Notes under the pieces: generated by a model
Databases searched by the model: none
What the model was told of the DNA's origin: nothing
Seen by the model: the letters and a program-made list of their open reading frames with translations, nothing else
IMG/VR virus record: IMGVR_UViG_3300048927_000245
Span: 1 to 25,020 of that record
Reading direction: 5' to 3' (one strand)
DNA: 25,020 bases
Origin: a virus
Program-made: the position numbers and the translations under genes
Part shown: positions 7,159-15,494 of the stretch, in pieces
How positions within the stretch are numbered: position 1 is the first letter of the stretch
Layout of the letters: every line of letters starts with the position of its first letter

Positions 7159-8057
7159 GCATCGTGGATTTGTCGGCGTTGCCGGCACCGGAGGTGCTTG
7201 AGCCGCTGGACTTTGAAGAGGTCTACGACGAAGGGTTGTCAGCATTCCGCGCCTATATGGGCGACAACTGGAACGCCGCGCTTGAAAGCGATCCTGTTAC
7301 CAAGGTGCTGGAGGTGGGGGCCTATAACAAGGTCGGCAACCGCGCCCGGGTTAACGATGCATGCAAGGCGTTGCTGTTGGCTCACGCGATCAATGGTGAC
7401 CTCGATCAGCTGGGCGCAAACGTCAACCTTCAGCGCCTGGTGATTCAACCCGAGGATCTGCTGGCTGTTCCACCGGTGGCTGAAGTCCTTGAGGACAATG
7501 ATTCGTTCCGCGAGCGTATCCAGTTGGCCTATGAGGGGCTAACTACGGCGGGGCCGCGTAACAGCTACATCCTGCACGCGCGCAACGCGTCGGGCCTTGT
7601 ACGGGATGCCACGGCGGAAAGCCCATCGCCGGCACGCGTTACCGTAACGGTGCTGAGTACCGAGGGGGACGGCACGGCTACGCCGGCGCTGTTGGCCACG
7701 GTGGCTAAAGCCATTAGCGACGACGATGTACGGCCGTTGGGTGATCGCGTCACAGTCCAGGGCGCCGAAATTCTGCATTACCGAATTGACGCAATCCTGC
7801 ACATGAATAGCGCCGGGCCAGAAGGTGACGCCGCCCTGACCGAAGCATTAAACCGCCTGTCGAAATGGGTAAACCCCCGTAAACGCCTTGGCGTTGAGGT
7901 GGCCCGGTCTGCTGTTGACGCCCAGGTGCATGTTGCCGGCGTTTCGCGTGTCGAGCTGCCCGGGTGGGTCGACCTGGCTCCTACTAAAGCCCAGGCCGCG
8001 TACTGCACGGGTTACAGCGTGAGGTTGGCGGATGAAAAGCCTACTGCCCAGCAATAG
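7155..8057 (+). CDS. Baseplate protein J (P2 gpJ / Mu gp47 family)
   Basis: This 300-residue protein has the length of P2 gpJ (302) and belongs to the baseplate J-like family, which links the central hub to the wedge edge. It begins MSIVDLSALPAPEVLEPLDF, then FEEVYDEGLSAFRAYMG. A middle segment carries FRERIQLAYEGLTTAGPRNS, a conserved patch in gpJ proteins. The C-terminal part is mixed alpha/beta with VTVTVLSTEGDGTA. Its start lies in an ATGA overlap with W, preceded by TTGGAGG, and its 3' end overlaps gene I by 26 bases. Confidence 0.93.
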   Translation: MSIVDLSALPAPEVLEPLDFEEVYDEGLSAFRAYMGDNWNAALESDPVTKVLEVGAYNKVGNRARVNDACKALLLAHAINGDLDQLGANVNLQRLVIQPEDLLAVPPVAEVLEDNDSFRERIQLAYEGLTTAGPRNSYILHARNASGLVRDATAESPSPARVTVTVLSTEGDGTATPALLATVAKAISDDDVRPLGDRVTVQGAEILHYRIDAILHMNSAGPEGDAALTEALNRLSKWVNPRKRLGVEVARSAVDAQVHVAGVSRVELPGWVDLAPTKAQAAYCTGYSVRLADEKPTAQQ

Positions 8058-8637
8058 CACGCAGCTGGAGCGCGCCATGGAGGCAGCGCTCTACGAAAAA
8101 ACCATTGTTCCGCTACGCACGCTTTACAACGCCGATACGTGCCCGGCCCATTTGCTGTTGCATTTGGCGTGGGCCTGGTCGGTCGACCGCTGGGATTACC
8201 GGTGGAGCGAGGCGACTAAGCGGGCCGCAATCAGGGCCTCGTATTACATCCATAAGCACAAAGGCACGATTGGCGCATTGCGCCGCGTTGTCGAGCCGCT
8301 GGGTTATCTGATTGAAGTCGTTGAATGGTGGCAGACGGCGCCGGAGGGTGTTCCCGGTACGTTCGCGCTGAAAGTCGGCGTTCTGGACACCGGTATTACC
8401 GAAGAGATGTACGAAGAGCTTGCCCGGCTCATTGATGACGCCAAGCCCGTCAGTCGGCATATGACAGGCCTTGCGATAAGCCTTGAAACGCGTGGCGCCG
8501 TAAATATCGGCGTTGCCCTCTACGACGGCGACGTAATCGACGTCTATCCACCAGTACAGCGTGATATCGACGTGACCGGCTATATCAGCGCGGCCGGTCG
8601 TGAGCACAGCATAGACACCCTGGATGTGTATTCATGA
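8032..8637 (+). CDS. Tail protein I (P2 gpI-type baseplate wedge protein)
   Basis: The 201-residue product begins MKSLLPSNSTQLERAMEAAL and continues with HLAWAWSVDRWDYRWSEATK and the helix RAAIRASYYIHKHKGTIGAL, the highly characteristic segment of P2 gpI-like proteins. P2 gpI has 176 residues. It forms part of the wedge that carries the tail-fibre network. The C-terminal 60 residues (GAVNIGVALYDGDVIDVYPP) are strand-rich. It overlaps J by 26 bases, and its stop overlaps the fibre start (ATGA), so J-I-H are translated as one unit. Confidence 0.92.
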   Translation: MKSLLPSNSTQLERAMEAALYEKTIVPLRTLYNADTCPAHLLLHLAWAWSVDRWDYRWSEATKRAAIRASYYIHKHKGTIGALRRVVEPLGYLIEVVEWWQTAPEGVPGTFALKVGVLDTGITEEMYEELARLIDDAKPVSRHMTGLAISLETRGAVNIGVALYDGDVIDVYPPVQRDIDVTGYISAAGREHSIDTLDVYS

Positions 8638-10313
8638 TTGATCAAAACTCGCAATTTATGGCGATCCTCACGAACGTGGGCGCTGCCAAACTCGCTAATG
8701 CTAATGCCCTCGGTACGGCCTGGAGCCTTACAGCCTTGGGTGTTGGCGATGCCAACGGTACAGACCCGATTCCCAGCAGCACACAAACAAAGCTCATTAA
8801 CGAGCGTCGTCGTGCGCCGCTCAATCAGGTCCGCGTCGATCCAGTAAATGACGCCGTTATCATCGCTGAACAAGTAATTCCGCCGGATGTGGGGGGCTTC
8901 TGGATTCGTGAAATAGGCGTGTATGACGCGGACGGCGATCTCGTGGCGGTTTCGAACTGCGCGCCTAGCTTCAAGCCAGTGCTATCCCAGGGGTCGGGAC
9001 GCACGCAGATTGTGCGTATGAATTTCATCGTTTCCAGTACTGGCAACATCGTTCTTAAAATTGATCCGGCGGTTGTGCTGGCGACGCGTGAGTATGTCGA
9101 CCAGGCTGTTGCTGAGGCTTTCAACAAGCAGGACTTTAAAAACTCTGTGCTGTTGGCGACTACTGGCCCCATCACGCTCAGTGGCTCTCAAATGGTTGAC
9201 GGTGAGGCGAGCCCTGACAAGGCCAGGGTGTTAGTTAAGGATCAGCCTGAGGCCAAGGACAATGGCATTTACATCGTTTCTCACAGCGGCGCCTGGGTGC
9301 GATCACAAGATGCTGACGTAAGCATTGAGGTCACGCCAGGCCTCATGGTGCCGGTCGAAAAAGGTGTGGCAAACGGCGACAGCGTTTTTCAGCTTACTGC
9401 TGACGGGCCGATTGTGTTGGGAACTTCACGGCTTACTTTCGAAAAGATTGCTGGTCGTAGTGGAGTTTATGCCGGTTCGTATCGGTCGGTTACCGTCGAT
9501 AGCATGGGTAGGGTTATTGGTGGAAGCAATCCGACGACGCTTGCGGAGTACCAGATTGTTGATGCTGCACCGCTTAATAGTCCTTCGCTGTCAGGTACGC
9601 CCAAAACGCCCACGCCGAGCGCGGGAACGAACAATGAGCAAATCGCTAATGCTGCGTTCGTAAACACGGTTGTGCAGACCGCCATAGCGGCGTTGGTCAA
9701 TGGTGCACCTGGTGCGCTGGATGCCCTCAACGAGCTGGCAGCCGCGATTGGTAACGACCCCAACTTCGCCGCTACCATGACCAACGTGCTGGCGACCAAG
9801 GCGCCGCTGGCGAGCCCTTTGCTTTCAGGGAAGCCCAAAGCGCCAACGCCAGAATTTGATGCCGATATCGACCAAATTACCAACGTGGCGTATGCAAAAG
9901 GCATACGTAGTGAATTACTGGGTGGTGTGTCCGAGTCGCTGAATACCCTCGCCAAGCTGGCGAATGCTCTTGCTCAAAAAGCGCCGCTGGAGAGCCTGGC
10001 AGCATTACTTCCTAAGCGCAGCTTTGCTGCGAACGACTTTATTCGGATTCCCGATGTTCCGGGGGGCCTTATTATCCAGTTCGGTAGCGCGGTGGTATCG
10101 CCTGAAGCGACCTATGACGTGACTTTGCCTATTTCCTTTAACAACATTCGTGGAGCTATCGCTGGAATGGGGGTTTCAGGTTGGAGCAACAACGGCAACT
10201 ACAGCGCTTATGCGGGTCTTATCTCACAGTCTGTGATCAGGCTGACCCAAGACGTTTCATCCACCGGGGGCGCGGGTAATCAGACGTTGTATTACCTGGC
10301 ATGGGGGAATTGA
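8634..10313 (+). CDS. Tail fibre protein, P2 gpH type
   Basis: This 559-residue protein is the receptor-binding fibre. Residues 1 to about 155 form the gpH-type N-terminal domain that docks on protein I (MAILTNVGAAKLANANALG; GGFWIREIGVYDADGDLVAV). Residues 167-273 form a segment common to many phage fibres (VLVKDQPEAKDNGIYIVSHS and TPGLMVPVEKG). From residue 312 on there are repeated shaft motifs of the type APLxSPxLSGxPKxPTP. The last 100 residues (about 460-559) form a compact end with GGLIIQFGSAVV and a Gly/Ser/Asn-rich tip ending TLYYLAWGN, as in gp53-like fibre tips. The tip is where host range should vary. Third-position base use is less GC-rich here than in the baseplate genes, as is common for fast-changing fibre genes. 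The dedicated assembly protein follows at once. Confidence 0.9.
   Translation: MIDQNSQFMAILTNVGAAKLANANALGTAWSLTALGVGDANGTDPIPSSTQTKLINERRRAPLNQVRVDPVNDAVIIAEQVIPPDVGGFWIREIGVYDADGDLVAVSNCAPSFKPVLSQGSGRTQIVRMNFIVSSTGNIVLKIDPAVVLATREYVDQAVAEAFNKQDFKNSVLLATTGPITLSGSQMVDGEASPDKARVLVKDQPEAKDNGIYIVSHSGAWVRSQDADVSIEVTPGLMVPVEKGVANGDSVFQLTADGPIVLGTSRLTFEKIAGRSGVYAGSYRSVTVDSMGRVIGGSNPTTLAEYQIVDAAPLNSPSLSGTPKTPTPSAGTNNEQIANAAFVNTVVQTAIAALVNGAPGALDALNELAAAIGNDPNFAATMTNVLATKAPLASPLLSGKPKAPTPEFDADIDQITNVAYAKGIRSELLGGVSESLNTLAKLANALAQKAPLESLAALLPKRSFAANDFIRIPDVPGGLIIQFGSAVVSPEATYDVTLPISFNNIRGAIAGMGVSGWSNNGNYSAYAGLISQSVIRLTQDVSSTGGAGNQTLYYLAWGN
9567..9902 (+). repeat. Degenerate repeats in the tail-fibre shaft
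   Basis: Two copies of a shaft motif can be read: APLNSPSLSGTPKTPTPSAG at residues 312-331 and APLASPLLSGKPKAPTPEFD at 390-409, each followed by an xxQIxNxAxxxx helix-like part. A shorter third start (APLESLAALLP) falls near residue 450. Such units are widespread in phage fibre shafts and are recombination points for fibre exchange. The DNA copies are diverged, so they are old. Confidence 0.7.
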
Positions 10314-10315
10314 AC

Positions 10316-10747
10316 GTGCGTTTTTTTTACTGCTACGACTTATCCGGCTGGTTTAGCCCTGAATACAATGAAGTGATACCACCCGATGCTGTAGAGGTCG
10401 ACCTCAAAGAGCGTCAGGCACTGCTCGCGGGGATTGAGGCGGGTCTCGTCGTTGTGAAGGGCAAGGATGGCAGGCCGCAGCTTGCAGACCGTCCTGGCCC
10501 TTCCCTGGATCAACTACAGGCGAAAGAGCGCGTTTGGCGGGATGCACAATTGGCACTAACTGACTCGCTTGTTATGCGTCACCGCGATGAGTTGGAGCTT
10601 TCGAAAGTGACCACTTTAACTTCCGAGCAGTACGTTCAGTTGCAGTCTTACCGAAGCGAGCTGCGCAATTGGCCGGACGGCTCGCTGTTTCCAGCGCCTG
10701 CTTATCGCCCTGTTTTGCCTTCCTGGCTTGCCGCCGAACCGGTGTAG
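10316..10747 (+). CDS. Tail-fibre assembly protein / tail assembly chaperone
   Basis: Starting from the GTG at 10316, which has TGGGGGA at good spacing and lies two bases after the fibre stop, the product has 143 residues. A further upstream ATG at 10301 would overlap the fibre gene. It starts MRFFYCYDLSGWFSPEYN and its C-terminal part has TSEQYVQLQSYRSELRNWP and a Pro/Trp ending (AYRPVLPSWLA). That pattern belongs to small fibre-associated chaperones of Pseudomonas phages (tail assembly chaperone, APC-like). Such proteins help the adjacent fibre fold and trimerise and usually co-vary with its tip. The start is GTG, and the gene ends before a hairpin. Confidence 0.82.
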   Translation: MRFFYCYDLSGWFSPEYNEVIPPDAVEVDLKERQALLAGIEAGLVVVKGKDGRPQLADRPGPSLDQLQAKERVWRDAQLALTDSLVMRHRDELELSKVTTLTSEQYVQLQSYRSELRNWPDGSLFPAPAYRPVLPSWLAAEPV

Positions 10748-10803
10748 TCGCCCTTACCGTTTTTTGGGTGCGCTCCAAGTACAGCTAACACGAACAACCT
10801 ATG

Positions 10804-10826
10804 GCCCCGCTCATGCGGGGCTTTTT
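10804..10826 (+). terminator. Hairpin with T5 run before the sheath gene (recurring hairpin, copy 3, variant loop)
   Basis: GCCCCGC (10804-10810), loop TCAT and GCGGGGC (10815-10821) form a perfect 7-bp stem followed by TTTTT. The sequence after it, CGTTTCTGGAG, matches the part after copy 1 (CGTTTCAGGAG), so hairpin and ribosome site recur together. It could end the V-to-Tfa transcript while leaving the sheath gene strongly expressed by read-through or from its own promoter; I see no clear promoter in the short gap. Confidence 0.72.
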
Positions 10827-10847
10827 CGTTTCTGGAGATTGAGCCTT

Positions 10848-12014
10848 ATGAGTTTCTTTCACGGCATCACCACTTCGCTGATCGACACCGGGGCGCGCAC
10901 TATCTCGCTCCCGTCGTCCTCGATCATTGGCCTGTGCGACACCTTTACCCCTGGCGTACTGGGTGGCGGCAGTGCCAAGGCTGGCGAGCTTAAGCTGATC
11001 ACGTCCGAGCGTGAGGCCATTGCCGCGTTCGGTGCTGACTCGGCTATCACCCGGGCGTGCCAGGCGGTCTATGTGCGGGCGAAGGCTGTAATCGTCGCCG
11101 TTGGCGTCCCTAAGCTTGCTGACGCCGCGCTGCAAACGTCGGCCATCATCGGTGGCGTTCTGGCGGATGGGCAGCGCACAGGCCTTCAGGCGCTGCTGGA
11201 CGGCAAGAGCCGACACAATGCCCAGCCTAAGTTGCTGATTGCCCCGGGGCATTCGGCCACGCAAGCGGTGGCCACCGAAATGGACGCCCTGGCCGGCAAG
11301 CTGCGCGCGATTGCCATTGTCGATGGGCCGAATACCACCGATGAGGCCGCCATGGCCTACGCGCTGAACTTCGGCAGTAAGCGCATTTACTTGGTGGATC
11401 CGGGCGTGCAGTTCTGGAGCACCGTCGAAAGCGCGACCGTGGACGCCCCGGCCTCGGCGTGGGTGGCAGGCCTGTTTGCCTGGACCGATGCCGAGTACGG
11501 CTATTGGGCGTCGCCATCGAACAAAGAGTTTGTGGGTATCACCGGTACCACCCGCCCGGTGGAGTACTTGGACGGTGACGCAACGTGTCGGGCCAACCTG
11601 CTCAATAACGCGAACATCACCACGATCATTCGTGACGGCGGCTACCGCCTGTGGGGTAACCGCACCTGCTCGGCCGATGCCAAGTGGTCGTTTGTCACCC
11701 GCGTGCGAACTTGCGACATCCTCATGGATGCGATCCAGGCCGGCCACAAGTGGGCGGTAGACCGCTCGATCACGAAAACCTATGTGTCGGACGTGACCGA
11801 AGGGCTTCAGGCCTTCATGCGTGACCAGAAAAACGCCGGCGCTGTGATCAACTTTGAGGTGTACGCAGACACTGAAATGAATACGGCCTCCCAGTTGGAG
11901 CAGGGCAAAGTCTACTGGCGCATTCGCTTCACCGACGTGCCGCCGGCCGAGAACCCGAATTTCCTGATCGAAGTCACCAACGAGTGGCTGACCGAAGTAC
12001 TTGAAGCAGCCTAA
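10848..12014 (+). CDS. Contractile tail sheath protein, P2 gpFI type
   Basis: The ATG at 10848 gives 388 residues, close to P2 FI (396). The N-terminus MSFFHGITTSLIDTGARTI is typical of P2-type sheath proteins, as are SSIIGLCDTFTPG, the TEMDALAGKLRAIAIVDGPN segment and the C-terminal part with GGYRLWGNRTCSAD, FVTRVRTCDILMDAIQ and NPNFLIEVTNEWLTEVL. The sheath polymerises around the tube and contracts at infection. The frame is open far upstream through the hairpin, but CTGGAG before 10848 and family length fix the start. It is followed after 12 bases by the tube gene, the usual FI-FII pair. Confidence 0.96.
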   Translation: MSFFHGITTSLIDTGARTISLPSSSIIGLCDTFTPGVLGGGSAKAGELKLITSEREAIAAFGADSAITRACQAVYVRAKAVIVAVGVPKLADAALQTSAIIGGVLADGQRTGLQALLDGKSRHNAQPKLLIAPGHSATQAVATEMDALAGKLRAIAIVDGPNTTDEAAMAYALNFGSKRIYLVDPGVQFWSTVESATVDAPASAWVAGLFAWTDAEYGYWASPSNKEFVGITGTTRPVEYLDGDATCRANLLNNANITTIIRDGGYRLWGNRTCSADAKWSFVTRVRTCDILMDAIQAGHKWAVDRSITKTYVSDVTEGLQAFMRDQKNAGAVINFEVYADTEMNTASQLEQGKVYWRIRFTDVPPAENPNFLIEVTNEWLTEVLEAA

Positions 12015-12026
12015 GGGGGCCGAGTA

Positions 12027-12530
12027 ATGATTCCTGAAATATTGACCAACTGCGTCATGTTCTGTGACGGCGTGAGCTTTTCCGGTGACGTGCCATCGAT
12101 GACGTTGCCTAAACTGGCAATCAAGAGCGAAGAATACCGGGGCGGCGGCATGAGCGGCCCTGTCGACCTACCCACCGGCTTGGACAAGCTGGAGGCGGCA
12201 TTCACCACCAACGGCGTGCGTAAAGAGTCGCTGAAGTTCTTCGGCCTGGCGGATCAGACCGCGTGCAACCTCGTTTTTCGTGGCTCGTTCAAGGGCCAGA
12301 AAGGCACCGTTAAGTCGGTCGCTGTGACCCTGCGCGGATCGCTCAAAGAAGTGGATATGGGCGATTGGAAGCCGGGCGACAAGGCCGAAATCAAGCATGC
12401 CGTTGCCGTCACTTACTACAAGCTCGAAATCGACGGTCGTGTGATGTTCGAAATCGACTTTGCCAACATGGTGCAGGTGATCAACGGTGTTGATCAGCTG
12501 GCCGCTGAACGTTCGGCCCTGGGCCTCTAA
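12027..12530 (+). CDS. Major tail tube protein, P2 gpFII type
   Basis: This 167-residue protein matches P2 FII (172). It forms the inner tube along which DNA passes. It begins MIPEILTNCVMFCDGVSFSG, with the family's ExxRGGGMSGPVDL region near residues 35-50, then KESLKFFGLADQTACNLVFRG and VKSVAVTLRGSLKEVDMGDW. The C-terminal half has strands typical of the tube fold (VAVTYYKLEIDGRVMFEIDF). AAGGGGGCCGAG gives a very strong ribosome site. It sits directly after the sheath and before E, as in P2. Confidence 0.95.
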   Translation: MIPEILTNCVMFCDGVSFSGDVPSMTLPKLAIKSEEYRGGGMSGPVDLPTGLDKLEAAFTTNGVRKESLKFFGLADQTACNLVFRGSFKGQKGTVKSVAVTLRGSLKEVDMGDWKPGDKAEIKHAVAVTYYKLEIDGRVMFEIDFANMVQVINGVDQLAAERSALGL

Positions 12531-12541
12531 GGATTGATGAC

Positions 12542-12850
12542 ATGACCGATTCTCTTACTGCGCCGCTGCCTACCTGGCTGACCCTGAGTGACGACGGCGT
12601 TACGGTAACGCTCAAGCACAAGGCCAATTTCAATGGCGTTGTGACCGACAAGCTGATGATGCGCGCGCCCAGCGTGAAGGATGTTATGGCCGCCAAGATC
12701 GCCGGCAATGGTGACCATGAAAAGGTGGAGCTGAATTTGTTTTCCAGCCTGCTCATGGCTACTGAGGCCGAACTCACAGCCCTCAAATACAAGGACTACA
12801 TGCGCCTCCAGGCGGGCTATTTTCGCCTGGTTGAGGAAGACGACGTGTAA
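12542..12850 (+). CDS. Tail assembly chaperone, gpE (Mu gp41 / P2 E-like)
   Basis: The 102-residue protein (MTDSLTAPLPTWLTLSDDGV) begins strand-rich with TVTLKHKANFNGVVTDKLMMR, then PSVKDVMAAKI and the helical part LLMATEAELTALKYKDYMRLQ that is typical for short tail assembly chaperones of contractile phages. These bind the tape measure protein until the tube is built. It ends with an acidic LVEEDDV. The ATG is preceded by AAGGATTGAC. Downstream in another frame lies the E'-like ORF, so a longer E-E' protein may be produced by recoding; the family is known for this. Confidence 0.82.
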   Translation: MTDSLTAPLPTWLTLSDDGVTVTLKHKANFNGVVTDKLMMRAPSVKDVMAAKIAGNGDHEKVELNLFSSLLMATEAELTALKYKDYMRLQAGYFRLVEEDDV

Positions 12851-12962
12851 CGAATCCACGCTCAAGGTGCTGGCCAAGCGCTTGGCAAAAGAGACGGGTT
12901 TTTCGTCTGCCGAGATCCTGGCCATGCCCTTTAACGTGATGGTGTGGTGGCTCACGGATTGA
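12849..12962 (+). CDS. gpE'-like extension in another reading frame (probable recoded product of E)
   Basis: The frame is open from 12735 to the stop at 12960-12962 and so overlaps the end of E by more than 100 bases. The part past the E stop reads NESTLKVLAKRLAKETGFSS, then AEILAMPFNVMVWWLTD. The FSSAEILAMPFNVMVWWL pattern fits the short GpE-type chaperone extension of contractile phages. It has no ATG with a ribosome site; the first alternative starts after the E stop (GTG at 12867) have no ribosome site either. The simplest route is ribosomal recoding in E by +1 or -2. The reading is too short for confident homology; position before the tape measure gene is what supports it. Confidence 0.6.
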   Translation, partial: NESTLKVLAKRLAKETGFSSAEILAMPFNVMVWWLTD

Positions 12963-12998
12963 TCCGCTGTTTATCTACACGACGTATAGGGCGCGCAC

Positions 12999-15485
12999 AT
13001 GGCGAACAAACTTGCTCTCGGCCTGGTGATTGGCGGGGCCGTCAGCTCGACGGTAGGGGCGGCGTTCAAGGACGTCAGCAACAAAATTAAAAAGCTGGAG
13101 GAACAAGGCAACAGGGCGCGGGTACTGCAAAAGACCATCGGCGAAACCATGCGTTTGCGTGAGGAATGGCTCAAAGCGCACATGGCCGGCGAAAAGGGCG
13201 CTGATGCGCTACGGCGGAAGCTGGAGAATAATCTGGATGGCCTGCGTAAGCAGGGCGTGGAAGTGCGCAATCTGACCAAGGCTTACGCGGCCATGGGGCA
13301 GGCGGCGACCAAGGCAGAGCTAAAAGCCAAGGGCCATATGCAGCTTGATGCTGGTAAACAGCAGTTGAAAAGCAGCATAGGCCAGGCGGCGGCGGCCACG
13401 GCCGCGATGGCCGTTCCTACGAAGGTTAGCGCGGACTTTGGCGCGATCATTCGTGACATTGCGATCAAGGCGAACATTGCCAACAAGCCCGAAGAAGCGC
13501 AGATGGCCAAGACGATTATTGGCACGTCGCGCGATACCGGCATGGCCCGTAATCAGGTGGCCGAGGTGGTCAACGCTTTGGTGGGTGCCGGCATGGAGCT
13601 TGATAAGGCCATGTCTTACGCACCGGTGGCGGCAAAGTTTGCAATTGGCCAGGGGTCGGACGGCGGCGAAACGGCCCGCATGATCAACGCTCTGGGGCAG
13701 AACGCCAAAATCTCCGATCCGGCCGTGATGCAAAAGGCGCTGGAGGCCATCGCCTATCAGGGCCAGGCGGGCAGTTTTGAAGCGGCCGACATGGCGCGCT
13801 GGTTCCCCGAGCTGCTGGCAGGTATGGGCAAGATCGGCATTACTGGCATGGATGCGGTCACGCAGCTGGGCTCAATGCTTCAGGTGCAAATGAAGACCGC
13901 CGGCGGTGCCGACGAAGCGGCCAACAACCTCAAAAACTGGATGGAGAAAATCGGTTCTGGCGATACCGTCAAGGCCTACAAGGATGCCGGGATTGACTAT
14001 CAAGGGTCGATGAATACCGGCCTGCAGAACGGTAAATCCACCCTGGAATCCAGCTTTGAGCTGGCACAGAAGTACATTGCGGCAACGGATCCGAAGAAGG
14101 CCGCCGCCATGGCCGCCGCTACGGCGAAGATCAGTAAGGAGACTGATCCCGAGAAAGCCAAGGCCATGATTGCCTCCTTGGAACAGGCTTTGCGTACCGG
14201 GGATCTGTTCGCAGACATGCAGGTTAAGGGTGCTTTGACGGCCTTCATGCAGAACAAAGAGCTGTACGCGCAGCTCAAGAAAGACTCGGCCAGTGCCACC
14301 GGGATCCTTGATAAGAACCTTGAGGAACGCAGGCAGGCGTCAGCGCAAAAATGGGCGGAAATGGCCCAGGGCATGGATGACGCCATGCGCGCTATTGGTG
14401 ATGCGTTCCGGCCGGTCACTGACAAAGTGGCGGATGGCCTGGCTTACGTCTCCCAGGGGCTGGCCAAGCTGTCGGACGAATCGCCCCGGGTTGTGACCGG
14501 TATCGGCGCTGCCGTTGCCGCCGTGATCGCTTTCCAGACCGCTATGAGCGGATTCAAGATCGCCAAGGGCCTGCTCAACCTTGGGCGCGGCTCGTTGATG
14601 GGTAATCCCAATATCCCGCAAAAAGTCATTGTTACCAACATGCCCATGGGTGGGTCTGGTGGCATGGATTTGGGTGGCGTCGATGACGCTGGCGGTAAGG
14701 ATGGGAAGGGCAAGGGCAGGGGGGGCGGCCGTGGCCGAAGCCCAGGCCGTGGCGTTGGCGCGGGCCTGAAGGGGCCGGCGGTGTTGGCTGTAATTGAGGC
14801 CGGCTTTAAGGTCAAAGACACTTACGACAACGCTGAAACCCAGGACGAAAAAGCTGAAGGCTATGGCGCGGCGGCCGGCGGGCTTGCTGGCACTCTTGCC
14901 GGTGCGGCGGCCGGTGCTGCAATCGGGTCGGCGGTACCGGTAATCGGCACCATCTTGGGCGGCCTGATTGGTGGGTATCTAGGGAGCTTGGGCGGTGACG
15001 CCCTGGGCGGTGCCATCGGCAAGTCGGTGTTTGGCGCTGACGAAAGCAAGAAGGTCATGCCCGTGGCCGGCCCATTGATGATGAAGGATGCCGGCAAGGA
15101 CATCCCGCCGGCATTAGGGGATATCGCCAAGTCGTTTGCCCCGTCGCGCACTGGGCCTCTCATGTTGACCAATCCGGGCCAGGGCGCGTTACCGACAGCA
15201 CCTGGCGCAGTTAACCCGGGTGATGCCGCTCGCTCCATGATGTTGCCACAGGGTAGTGCTGACGCGTTTGCAGCGCCACTTGCTGCGGCCGTGGTGTCGA
15301 AGGTCCAGCCGGCCAAGATCGAGCCCAAGGTGGACATTCAGGCGCCTATCACGCTGACGGTGCAAGGCGATGTGAAGGATCCGGCCGAGCTTATGGCCCA
15401 GCTGCGGCCGCTGATGGAGCAGCAGCAACGGGAAATCGCCCAGCAGCTCGAAAACCGCAAGCTATACGACGCGCCGCATACCTAA
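12999..15485 (+). CDS. Tape measure protein, P2 gpT type
   Basis: At 828 residues it matches P2 gpT (815) and is by far the longest gene, as expected because its length sets the tail length. Residues 20-110 are strongly helical and charged (coiled coil: DVSNKIKKLEEQGNRARVLQ). A central part around residues 130-330 has the TP901-type tape measure pattern (VAEVVNALVGAGMELDKAMS; MARWFPELLAGMGKIGITGM). Two hydrophobic stretches lie near residues 497-530 and 627-675; the second is almost pure Gly/Ala/Leu/Ile and is separated from the first by a Gly/Lys/Arg-rich linker near 565-590. Such segments may enter the inner membrane at DNA delivery. The last 60 residues are helical. Only a weak ribosome site precedes it. 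Confidence 0.95.
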   Translation: MANKLALGLVIGGAVSSTVGAAFKDVSNKIKKLEEQGNRARVLQKTIGETMRLREEWLKAHMAGEKGADALRRKLENNLDGLRKQGVEVRNLTKAYAAMGQAATKAELKAKGHMQLDAGKQQLKSSIGQAAAATAAMAVPTKVSADFGAIIRDIAIKANIANKPEEAQMAKTIIGTSRDTGMARNQVAEVVNALVGAGMELDKAMSYAPVAAKFAIGQGSDGGETARMINALGQNAKISDPAVMQKALEAIAYQGQAGSFEAADMARWFPELLAGMGKIGITGMDAVTQLGSMLQVQMKTAGGADEAANNLKNWMEKIGSGDTVKAYKDAGIDYQGSMNTGLQNGKSTLESSFELAQKYIAATDPKKAAAMAAATAKISKETDPEKAKAMIASLEQALRTGDLFADMQVKGALTAFMQNKELYAQLKKDSASATGILDKNLEERRQASAQKWAEMAQGMDDAMRAIGDAFRPVTDKVADGLAYVSQGLAKLSDESPRVVTGIGAAVAAVIAFQTAMSGFKIAKGLLNLGRGSLMGNPNIPQKVIVTNMPMGGSGGMDLGGVDDAGGKDGKGKGRGGGRGRSPGRGVGAGLKGPAVLAVIEAGFKVKDTYDNAETQDEKAEGYGAAAGGLAGTLAGAAAGAAIGSAVPVIGTILGGLIGGYLGSLGGDALGGAIGKSVFGADESKKVMPVAGPLMMKDAGKDIPPALGDIAKSFAPSRTGPLMLTNPGQGALPTAPGAVNPGDAARSMMLPQGSADAFAAPLAAAVVSKVQPAKIEPKVDIQAPITLTVQGDVKDPAELMAQLRPLMEQQQREIAQQLENRKLYDAPHT

Positions 15486-15494
15486 GGGGGGAAC

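Noticed and set aside
10785-11747. 320-residue ORF on the minus strand across the sheath gene
   Set aside because: Antisense to the firmly identified sheath protein; composition is Arg/Gly/His-rich as expected from a shadow frame.
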